A program made the translations under genes and the position numbers. A DNA stretch of 7,883 bases, taken from positions 1 through 7,883 of the forward strand of contig DATARH010000105.1 of the NCBI GenBank assembly GCA_036264235.1. Direction: 5' to 3'. This DNA comes from DATARH01 sp036264235 (GTDB lineage Bacteria; Pseudomonadota; Alphaproteobacteria; ATCC43930; CGMCC-115725). Below, piece after piece: positions 1-5,203 of the stretch (positions within the stretch are counted from its first letter, which is position 1; the number at the start of each line of letters is the position of its first letter). A model generated the notes under the pieces. The model saw only the letters and a list, made by a program, of their open reading frames with translations. It searched no databases and was not told the DNA's origin.

Positions 1-432
1 AACCGGCAGGTCATGCAGGTGAATACCTACGGTGGGCACCCGGTCGCCGCCGCGGTTGCGCTCCGGAATATCGAGATTTTGGAGGGCGAAAGACTCGCCG
101 ACCGCGCCGCGGAGATCGGGGCGTATCTGCTTGATGGGCTGCGCGGTGGGTTGATCAGCCATAAGGCCGTCGGTGATATCCGGGGCAAGGGACTGCTGAT
201 TGGTATCGAACTGGTCAAGGACCGTGCCACCAAGGAGCAGCTGGACTCGGCGCAGCTCACCAGTGTCGTGGATTTTTGCCGGGAGCGCGGCGTCATCGTG
301 GGCCGCGCCGGCGGCGGTCGCCGCTTCGGCACCACCATCGCGCTGTGCCCGCCGCTGGTGATCACCCGCGCCGAATGCGACCGCATCGTCGACACCCTTG
401 GCCAGGCGCTGAAATCGCTGCAAATCGACTAG
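1..432 (+). CDS. Class III PLP-dependent aminotransferase, C-terminal part (5' truncated by window edge)
   Basis: This is the last 143 residues of a fold-type I, class III aminotransferase, a cytosolic PLP enzyme moving an amino group from an amine or omega-amino acid to a keto acid such as pyruvate. Frame 1 is open from base 1 to TAG at 430-432. Visible residues 8-14 read NTYGGHP, the class III segment whose Thr binds the PLP phosphate of the partner subunit. Residues 61-71 read RGKGLLIGIEL, the standard core strand of the small domain. Residues 117-122 (PPLVIT) are the usual C-terminal motif before the last helix. The catalytic Lys and most of the large domain lie upstream, outside the window, so the internal Met at base 13 is not a start. 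The C-terminal style resembles taurine-pyruvate or beta-alanine-pyruvate type enzymes, but the substrate cannot be assigned from this piece. It converges on the next gene. Confidence 0.93.
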   Translation, partial: NRQVMQVNTYGGHPVAAAVALRNIEILEGERLADRAAEIGAYLLDGLRGGLISHKAVGDIRGKGLLIGIELVKDRATKEQLDSAQLTSVVDFCRERGVIVGRAGGGRRFGTTIALCPPLVITRAECDRIVDTLGQALKSLQID

Positions 433-500
433 CGGAGATTCAATTGGACGAACCGGCCCGAGGACCCTAGTGCCTTTGTCGGGGGCTAGATCGCCGCGGG

Positions 501-539
501 ATACCGCCGGCAAAAAGCTCGCTTTGTGCCGGCCGGTAT
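501..539. terminator. Long imperfect hairpin between convergent genes
   Basis: Bases 501-517 pair with 522-539: 16 base pairs, one unpaired C (533), one A/G mismatch (513/526) and a four-base CTCG loop. It lies 69 bp past the aminotransferase stop and 56 bp before the end of the converging gene. Being nearly symmetric, it could fold in either transcript. No T-run follows on either strand, so it is not a classical intrinsic terminator; a transcript 3'-end barrier or a dispersed palindromic repeat are alternatives. Confidence 0.5.
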
Positions 540-555
540 TGTCGTGATCCGAGGC

Positions 556-581
556 GGTGGAGGACTTCTTAGCCCTCCACC
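556..581. terminator. Second hairpin in the convergent gap
   Basis: GGTGGAGG at 556-563 pairs perfectly with CCTCCACC at 574-581 across a ten-base loop. It starts 13 bp past the stop codon of the minus-strand gene (stop at 595-597), a normal position for that gene's transcript end. No T-run follows on the minus strand, so termination function is inferred from position and pairing only. Confidence 0.4.
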
Positions 582-594
582 GTCCTACGGTGAC

Positions 595-1518
595 TTACTC
601 GGCTGCGAGATTCGGGGTGAACTCGAGCGGCAATCCTTTGTGACCGGTTAGCCTCTCGCCTTCCTCGTACATCTCGAAAGCGCGCTTTTTCAGGGCCGGC
701 AGCACCTCGGCAATCTTGTCCAGGTCCAGATCGGCAGCGATCCCCGGGTAGCCGGCGCGTTCGATCATCGCGCCGAGCTTTCTGTTCTCGAACTGCTCGA
801 AGGTCCATTCCAGCGGATCGTCGATGACGGTCATGTCCCAATTGGTCCGATGGTTCTTGTTGCGCGGGCCGTAATGGTAATGCGCGTTGTTCCAGAAGCA
901 GTCGAACGCCAGCACCTCGGTTTCTTCGACATACGACCGTCCCTTCGATCCGCCGACATCGGCCAGGACATGGACCGCGAGACCGCCGTCGCCGTTTTTC
1001 TGCCGCCGCATTTCGAGGCCGAACCGGATGTTGCCGGCTTCGAAGATTTCGGTGCCACGGTTGTGTTTCACCGTGTTCCGCTTGGAGATGAAGGTCTCTC
1101 TGGCACAGGCCTCGACATCGGGCAGCAGAGCCCGCACTGCGCCGAGGTCGGTTGCCTCCGCGATTTTCTCGTATCCGGCCCGGGCCAGCATCTTCGGAAG
1201 CTTCTGCCCGAGGGTCCGGATGGTCCAGCCGATCGGATTGCCGTCGGTGATCGGATCCATGCGGCAGTGCACGCCGAGGCCGCCGCCAACGCGACCGGCG
1301 GTCGTCAGCTCGGGATTCTCGGGACCATAGACGTAGCTTCTCTCTAGATCGAAGCAGTTGAAGCGCAGCAGCGTCGTCGGCCTACCGTCGACATCGGCCG
1401 CCACCTCGATCGATACGCCCTGATCCGAGTGATCCTCGACATTGGCATCCCACAGCTGGTGCCGAACGACGAAGGTCAGAGGATCGGCGGTAAATGTGGT
1501 TCCCTGCGATTGGGGCAT
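595..1518 (-). CDS. Uncharacterised 307-aa protein with an internally duplicated domain
   Basis: I do not recognise a named function. The product has no signal peptide and no hydrophobic segment, so it is probably cytosolic. It consists of two related halves, roughly residues 34-149 and 178-289. Each half has a strand ending in ADV (40-43 and 186-188). Each then has an F-x-C-F segment leading to YGPxN: LRFNCF with YVYGPEN (51-68), and LAFDCF with YHYGPRN (203-220). Each also has a W-T pair (98-99 and 238-239), an RAGY motif (113-116 and 254-257), and a following helix with DL and LP (124-133 and 265-274). The start at 1518 is supported by AGGAG on the minus strand (plus positions 1527-1531), eight bases ahead of ATG. 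The gene is divergent from the binding-protein gene and convergent with the aminotransferase. Codon use looks like its neighbours. The YGP and FxCF repeats suggest a conserved ligand or dimer surface, but that is inference. Confidence 0.9.
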   Translation of the reverse strand: MPQSQGTTFTADPLTFVVRHQLWDANVEDHSDQGVSIEVAADVDGRPTTLLRFNCFDLERSYVYGPENPELTTAGRVGGGLGVHCRMDPITDGNPIGWTIRTLGQKLPKMLARAGYEKIAEATDLGAVRALLPDVEACARETFISKRNTVKHNRGTEIFEAGNIRFGLEMRRQKNGDGGLAVHVLADVGGSKGRSYVEETEVLAFDCFWNNAHYHYGPRNKNHRTNWDMTVIDDPLEWTFEQFENRKLGAMIERAGYPGIAADLDLDKIAEVLPALKKRAFEMYEEGERLTGHKGLPLEFTPNLAAE

Positions 1519-1638
1519 CTCGAGCGCTCCTGTTGGAGGGTATCTAGTCCAAGCTTACGAAGGGGGCTCCGGGCTCGCAAGATTCTTTAATGCTCGGCCG
1601 GCGCGCGCCAATGGATGAAATGGCCAGGAGCAATTCGG
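1519..1638. promoter_or_regulatory. Divergent intergenic region, probable promoters
   Basis: These 120 bp separate two divergently read genes, so both promoters should lie here. The best minus-strand candidate is TTGCGA (plus 1575-1580) and TAAGCT (plus 1552-1557) with a 17-base spacer, a weak match to sigma-70. TTTAAT at 1586-1591 could be a plus-strand -10, but it has no good -35. No operator-like dyad stands out. Confidence 0.3.
1626..1630 (+). promoter_or_regulatory. Ribosome binding site that sets the binding-protein start
   Basis: AGGAG lies eight bases ahead of ATG 1639. The in-frame ATG at 1615 has no comparable site and would place this AGGAG inside the coding region, so 1639 is preferred. 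Confidence 0.7.
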
Positions 1639-2562
1639 ATGACGATCGTTTTGCAGGAATCGCTGCGCGGATTGTTCTATGCGCCTTACTACGCAGCCTT
1701 GACGCTGGGCGCCTATGAACAAGAAGGCGTGGAGGTGCGGTTCACCAGCGCGGCCGGGTATGGCGCGGCGCCGGACGGTCTCTTCGGCGGCACCGCGGAT
1801 GTCGCCTGGGGCGGGCCGATGCGGGTCAATCAGCTGTACAGCGAGCGCGCGGATTGCGACCTAGTCTGCTTCGGCGAGGCGGTTACCCGCGATCCATTCC
1901 TGCTGATTGGCCGGGAACCGCGGCCCGCTTTCCAGATCTCCGATCTGATGTCTGTGCGGATTGCCACCGTCAGCGAAGTGCCGACGCCGTTTTTATGCCT
2001 GCAGCACGATCTGCGGCTTGCCGGGTATGACCCCGCCGCCCTCGATCGCGTGCCGGACGGTACCATGGGCGAAAACATGGCCGCGTTACGGGCGGGAACG
2101 GTTGATGTCGTGCAATTGTTTCAGCCGCTGGCCGAAGTCCTGATCGCCGAAGGCTCGGGTGATTTATGGTACGCCGCCGCGAGTCGCGGGCCATGCTCCT
2201 ACACGACGTTTTATGCGCGGCGCAGCGTACTTACAGCGAAGCGAGACGAGTTGGCGCGCCTCGTGCGCGGCCTTTATCGTACCCAAAAATGGCTGCATGC
2301 CGCTGCCCTCGGCGACATTGTCGCGGCGATCCGGCCGTACTTTCCCGAGGTGCCGGAGGATTTATTGCGTCCAGCTATTTCCCGTTACCAGGAGCTCGGC
2401 ATTTGGGGACGAACGCCGATCCTGCCGCGGGACGGCTATGACCGGCTCAAGGCTGGGCTTGTCTCCGGCGGCTTCGCGCGCGGCACGCCCTACGAGATCG
2501 CGGTCGATAACAGCCTCGCCGAGATGGCTGTGGCCGACGATCCGCCGCAGCTGACAAACTAA
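1639..2562 (+). CDS. Leaderless NMT1/THI5-like periplasmic-binding-fold protein
   Basis: The 307-residue product has the two-lobed binding-protein fold of the NMT1/THI5/SsuA group. It opens straight on the first strand (MTIVLQESLRG), followed by FYAPYYAALTLGAYEQEG (13-30), the usual helix where lobe 1 meets ligand. GTADVAWGG (51-59) is the 'compute site, test presence' turn of the family, GTVDVVQLFQP (153-163) is its counterpart in lobe 2, and RYQELGIWG (249-257) with DRLKAGLVSGGF (268-279) forms the typical C-terminus. There is no signal peptide or lipobox from either ATG 1639 or ATG 1615 (eight residues longer), so the protein should stay in the cytosol. No ABC permease or ATPase gene is nearby. 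The Cys-rich signature of yeast Thi5 (CCCFC) is absent, so HMP-phosphate synthesis is not supported. It is probably co-transcribed with the amidohydrolase 116 bp downstream. It may be a cytosolic sensor, a binding protein, or an enzyme using this fold, as known for Thi5 and 4,5-dihydroxyphthalate decarboxylase. Confidence 0.85.
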   Translation: MTIVLQESLRGLFYAPYYAALTLGAYEQEGVEVRFTSAAGYGAAPDGLFGGTADVAWGGPMRVNQLYSERADCDLVCFGEAVTRDPFLLIGREPRPAFQISDLMSVRIATVSEVPTPFLCLQHDLRLAGYDPAALDRVPDGTMGENMAALRAGTVDVVQLFQPLAEVLIAEGSGDLWYAAASRGPCSYTTFYARRSVLTAKRDELARLVRGLYRTQKWLHAAALGDIVAAIRPYFPEVPEDLLRPAISRYQELGIWGRTPILPRDGYDRLKAGLVSGGFARGTPYEIAVDNSLAEMAVADDPPQLTN

Positions 2563-2577
2563 CGGTGTACTCGCGGG

Positions 2578-2595
2578 CTGCTGCTACGGCAGCGG
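2578..2595 (+). other. Intercistronic RNA hairpin with UACG tetraloop
   Basis: Bases 2578-2584 pair with 2589-2595 (seven pairs, one T-G wobble) around the loop TACG at 2585-2588, closed by C-G. In RNA this is a C(UNCG)G loop, an unusually stable class. It sits 15 bases after the binding-protein stop and 83 bases before the amidohydrolase start. No T-run follows, so an mRNA-processing or stabilising role, or partial attenuation, is more likely than full termination. Confidence 0.4.
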
Positions 2596-2665
2596 GCGTC
2601 AGCAACCCGCGACCTGCGCCCCCTGGACATCAGCCAGCCGCGATCGCCAAACTCGCCGCGGCACA

Positions 2666-2671
2666 AAGGAG
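2666..2671 (+). promoter_or_regulatory. Ribosome binding site that sets the amidohydrolase start
   Basis: AAGGAG lies seven bases ahead of ATG 2679. The frame stays open back to an ATG at 2565, but the extra 38 residues are rich in Ala, Pro and Arg, do not resemble the family, and have no ribosome site. Confidence 0.75.
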
Positions 2672-2678
2672 CTTCCGG

Positions 2679-3521
2679 ATGACGATCATCGATTCCCAGG
2701 TCCACGTTTACGAGGCGAACACCCCGAAGCGGCCCTGGCACAGCTTGCCGAACTGGCCCGATCACGTTACCGGCGACGAAATGGTGGCGGCAATGGACAA
2801 GGTCGGAGTCGACGGCGCGATCTTCATCTCCGCCTTTTCCATGTACCAGTACGACGCCAGTTACGCGGTCGAGGTGCAGCGCGCCCATCCCGGCCGCTTC
2901 GCGCTCGTCAAGCCGGTCAACCCTGACGACCCTGCGGTGGCCGATGTCATCGCCGAGTGGAAGAAGACGCCGGGGACGGTCGGCATCCGCATCATGCTGA
3001 CGAAGGAGGCGAACCGCGCACCGGACGATCCGGGCCTGGACCGCATCTGCCGTGCGGCCGTCCGCCATGATTTTCCGGTCAATGTGCTGTTCTGGGGCAA
3101 TCTCGACGCGGGCGCCACGCTGATCGACCGCCACCCGGAGACGCGCTTTATCATTGATCATCTGGCGATCCTGCAGCCGCGCGTGCCGCCGGCCCCGCCG
3201 CAGCCCTGGGCCGACCTGCCGAAAGTGCTGGACCTGGCCAAACGAAAGAACGCGGTAATCAAGGTAAGCGGCGCCTGCACGCTGTCACACCAGCCCTACC
3301 CGTTCCCGGACATCTGGGACCCGCTGGCCCGCATATTCGACGCCTGGGGTTTCGATCGTTGCTTGTGGGGCACCGACTGGACGCGCGCCTTCGCGGTCGT
3401 CAACTACGAGCAGGCGGTCGAGCCTTTCCGCCAAACCGACCGCCTGAGCGACAGCGAGCGGGCTATGCTGATGGGTGGCGCCTGCGCCAAGGCTTACGGC
3501 TGGTCGCCGAAGAACGGATAG
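2679..3521 (+). CDS. Amidohydrolase family 2 protein (COG3618-like TIM-barrel hydrolase)
   Basis: The 280-residue product is a TIM-barrel hydrolase of the Amidohydro_2 group, which includes 2-pyrone-4,6-dicarboxylate lactonase and ACMSD-type decarboxylases. The barrel opens with IDSQVHVYE (4-12), where family members usually have D-x-H-x-H. Here the first His is Gln7 and His9 is kept. Later landmarks are VKPVNP (78-82 region), GIRIML (102-107), FIIDHLA with His161, and LWGTDWTR (229-236) with the barrel-end Asp233. Length is normal for the family (about 270-300). No signal peptide is present, so it is cytosolic. Loss of one HxH ligand recalls subfamilies that work with one metal or none, such as LigI, but the substrate is unknown; a lactone or cyclic carboxylate is only a guess. 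It follows the binding-protein gene with a start region almost identical to that gene's, which supports co-expression. It converges on the SRPBCC gene 42 bp further on. Confidence 0.88.
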   Translation: MTIIDSQVHVYEANTPKRPWHSLPNWPDHVTGDEMVAAMDKVGVDGAIFISAFSMYQYDASYAVEVQRAHPGRFALVKPVNPDDPAVADVIAEWKKTPGTVGIRIMLTKEANRAPDDPGLDRICRAAVRHDFPVNVLFWGNLDAGATLIDRHPETRFIIDHLAILQPRVPPAPPQPWADLPKVLDLAKRKNAVIKVSGACTLSHQPYPFPDIWDPLARIFDAWGFDRCLWGTDWTRAFAVVNYEQAVEPFRQTDRLSDSERAMLMGGACAKAYGWSPKNG

Positions 3522-3536
3522 CACTCCTTCGGGGTG
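3522..3536 (+). terminator. Short hairpin directly after the amidohydrolase stop
   Basis: CACTC (3522-3526) pairs with GGGTG (3532-3536) including one T-G wobble, around a CTTCG loop. The wobble becomes a C/A mismatch on the other strand, so the fold favours the plus-strand transcript. There is no T-run; termination is inferred from position. Confidence 0.3.
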
Positions 3537-3563
3537 ACGCCGGTCGCATCGAGGAATTGGTCA

Positions 3564-4016
3564 CTACCCGCTGGCGCGGCCTCGCCGGGGGTCCGGGCCC
3601 GGGTCGCGCCCTTCTGCAACCTCGGCAAGGCGTCCGAGGTAATGAGCCCAGCCTTCCGCATGACCGGCGCATTCCTCGGCATTGGGCAGGCCGGTGTGGG
3701 TCAGGCGCAGCAGGGTTCCGTCCGGCTGCTCGACGAGGTCGATCTCGATCAGGCTCGACCCCGGCGGTACCGTCTCGCTGCCGTCCCAACCGAAGCTGTA
3801 CGACAGACGGTGCACCGGTACCACCTCACGGAAGGAGCCGCGGGCGAAGCGGGCGCCGGTGACATTGACGAGATAAAGCCCGCCGGGTTGCGGCTCGACC
3901 TGCGCTTCCGTTCCCATCCAGCGCAGGATCTTCTCCGGATCGGTTAGGAGCGCGAATACCGCGGCGGGCGGCGCTGCGATGTGCGTCTCGCGGCGAACGA
4001 CAAGGGCCTCTTGCAT
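3564..4016 (-). CDS. SRPBCC/AHSA1-like START-fold protein
   Basis: The 150-residue product has the helix-grip SRPBCC fold (AHSA1 or CalC-like group), which encloses a hydrophobic pocket and usually binds a small lipophilic ligand. The first strand and helix read THIAAPPAAVFALLTD (11-26), followed by PEKILRWMG (27-35), where the conserved Trp sits. Strand pairs follow: GGLYLVNV (45-52), SFREVVPVHRLSYSFGW (61-77), SSLIEIDL (87-94) and TLLRLTHTGLP (101-111). The long C-terminal helix GWAHYLGRLAEVAEG (122-136) is typical of AHSA1 proteins. Start 4016 is chosen because the fold begins nine residues later. The frame stays open 90 residues further upstream, but that segment has no family resemblance and would overlap the divergent cyclase. 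GGGAAG on the minus strand is a fair ribosome site. No ArsR-type regulator lies next to it, although that pairing is common. It has no visible catalytic residues, and its ligand is unknown. Confidence 0.9.
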   Translation of the reverse strand: MQEALVVRRETHIAAPPAAVFALLTDPEKILRWMGTEAQVEPQPGGLYLVNVTGARFARGSFREVVPVHRLSYSFGWDGSETVPPGSSLIEIDLVEQPDGTLLRLTHTGLPNAEECAGHAEGWAHYLGRLAEVAEGRDPGPDPRRGRASG

Positions 4017-4127
4017 CAGTCTTCCCACAGTTGCGATGGCCTCTCGCCGATATAGGCGGGCTGGACTGGCTGCGCCATCGCTGCGGCGCGGATGACAGGC
4101 CAGGAGCGGAGGCGGCATGATCGCGGC
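4017..4127. promoter_or_regulatory. Divergent spacer between SRPBCC and cyclase genes
   Basis: This 111-bp stretch must hold the minus-strand promoter of the SRPBCC gene and probably the cyclase promoter. I see no convincing -35/-10 pair or operator dyad. Two Shine-Dalgarno-like sites (AGGAG 4102-4106 and GGAGG 4108-4112) lie near its right end. Confidence 0.3.
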
Positions 4128-4143
4128 ATGGATTTGCCAATAA
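4117..4143 (+). other. Possible eight-codon upstream ORF overlapping the cyclase start
   Basis: ATG at 4117 opens an out-of-frame ORF encoding MIAAWICQ and stopping at TAA 4141-4143. It spans the cyclase ATG at 4128. GGAGG at 4108-4112 is four bases and AGGAG at 4102-4106 ten bases from this ATG, whereas the same sites are 15 and 21 bases from the cyclase ATG. The best-placed ribosome sites therefore favour the small ORF. Whether it is translated is unknown. Confidence 0.25.
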
Positions 4144-5198
4144 AGCTGCCGGGGCCCATCGCCTGGCTGGTGGACGAAGCCGGCTCTTCGGCCAGCCCCG
4201 ACCGCTTTCTCGCCGAGCTCGGCGGCCGGCTGCTGAATGACGGTCTGCCGCTGGTTGGCGGAGCCCTGACACTCGCGGTGCCGCATCCGATCATCTCCCG
4301 CCGTACTTGGTTATGGCGGGCGGAAACCGGGGCGGTGATCGAGGCCCTTGGCTTCGCCGGCGGTCCGCTCGGCCAGGCGGGGCGCGACTGGCTTGCCAGG
4401 CTGGGCCCGGCGCAAGAGGACGCGACCGACCGGGCGCCAGAGAGTCCACCGCTTGGCTGGGCCGGGACCCGACCGTTCGACCCAGCCGAATCCGGCCGGC
4501 TGCGGCAAGTCGCGCGCTTCGCGAGGGCGCCGTTGGCAGCGCTCGCCGCGCGCGGGGCGCTGGCGGCGCTGCTCGAGGCCTATCTCGGCCGCCGCAGTGC
4601 CGCCCAGGTGCAGGCCGGCGCGGTGCGTCGCGGGGCCGGCGAGGCCATCCGCGCCGTATTGCTCTGCGCCGATCTGCGCGATTTCACGGCCTTGTCCGAG
4701 GCAACCGAGCCGACCGTGGTGATCGCCACCCTCGACGCCTGGTTCGACCGCATCGCCGGAGCGGTGCACGCGTTCGGGGGCGAGGTGCTGAAGTTCGTCG
4801 GAGACGGCTTATTGGCGATCTTCCCGGTCACCGGCGCGCCCGCCGAGGCCTGCGAGGCGGCGCTGCGCGCCATCGCTGCGGCCCGCGCCGGCATGACGCA
4901 TCTCGATGCGACGCGGCAAGGGCAGGGGCTGCCGCCGCTGCCGTTCGGCGCGGCGCTGCATCTCGGCGAGATCCTGTGGGGCAATATCGGCGCCGCCGAC
5001 CGGCTGGACTTCACCGCCATCGGCACCGCGGTCAACCTGGTCAGCCGGTTGGAGGCAATGTGCCGGCCGCTGGGCCGGCCGGTGCTGATTTCGGGCGCGG
5101 TCGCCGCCGAGATCGCCACGCCGCTGGTGCCGCTGGGCGAACACGCGCTACGCGGCATCGCGGCACCCTGCGCCGTGTTTACTCTGCCGGATGCATGA
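4128..5198 (+). CDS. Class III adenylate cyclase, soluble, with uncharacterised N-terminal domain
   Basis: The 356-residue product should make cyclic AMP from ATP. The C-terminal catalytic domain (about 175-353) has every key residue of class III adenylate cyclases. The metal-binding aspartates are Asp182 (ADLRDFT) and Asp226 (KFVGDGLLAIF). The adenine-selecting pair is Lys222 and Asp294 (DFTAIG), and the transition-state residues are Asn303 and Arg307 (VNLVSRLE). The Lys/Asp pair points to ATP rather than GTP. Before it is a linker, AYLGRRSAAQVQAGAVRRG (151-169), of a kind seen in other alphaproteobacterial cyclases. Residues 1-120 form a compact domain with PHPIISRRTWLWR (52-64) that I cannot name; it may sense a ligand. 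There is no membrane segment or signal peptide. The start is uncertain: ATG 4092 is in frame (12 residues longer, Arg-rich) but lacks a ribosome site, and ATG 4128 has only distant ones. The gene is divergent from the SRPBCC gene and ends 5 bp from the EamA gene. Confidence 0.92.
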   Translation: MDLPIKLPGPIAWLVDEAGSSASPDRFLAELGGRLLNDGLPLVGGALTLAVPHPIISRRTWLWRAETGAVIEALGFAGGPLGQAGRDWLARLGPAQEDATDRAPESPPLGWAGTRPFDPAESGRLRQVARFARAPLAALAARGALAALLEAYLGRRSAAQVQAGAVRRGAGEAIRAVLLCADLRDFTALSEATEPTVVIATLDAWFDRIAGAVHAFGGEVLKFVGDGLLAIFPVTGAPAEACEAALRAIAAARAGMTHLDATRQGQGLPPLPFGAALHLGEILWGNIGAADRLDFTAIGTAVNLVSRLEAMCRPLGRPVLISGAVAAEIATPLVPLGEHALRGIAAPCAVFTLPDA

Positions 5199-5203
5199 AG
5201 CGA

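Noticed and set aside
850..1347. Plus-strand 165-codon ORF opposite the duplicated-domain gene
   Set aside because: It has no ribosome site and no recognisable motif, while the opposite strand has a good start and an internal repeat that only makes sense in that frame.
2565..2678. A 38-residue N-terminal extension of the amidohydrolase
   Set aside because: It is low-complexity Ala/Pro/Arg sequence with no ribosome site, contains the intercistronic hairpin, and a strong AAGGAG directly precedes ATG 2679.
1639..3521. Thiamine precursor synthesis (Thi5-type HMP-phosphate synthase) as the function of the binding-protein gene
   Set aside because: The Cys-rich CCCFC signature is missing and no thiamine gene or TPP riboswitch is visible nearby.
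4017..4286. A 90-residue N-terminal extension of the SRPBCC protein
   Set aside because: It lies opposite the cyclase coding sequence and has no resemblance to the family; the SRPBCC fold begins right after Met at 4016.
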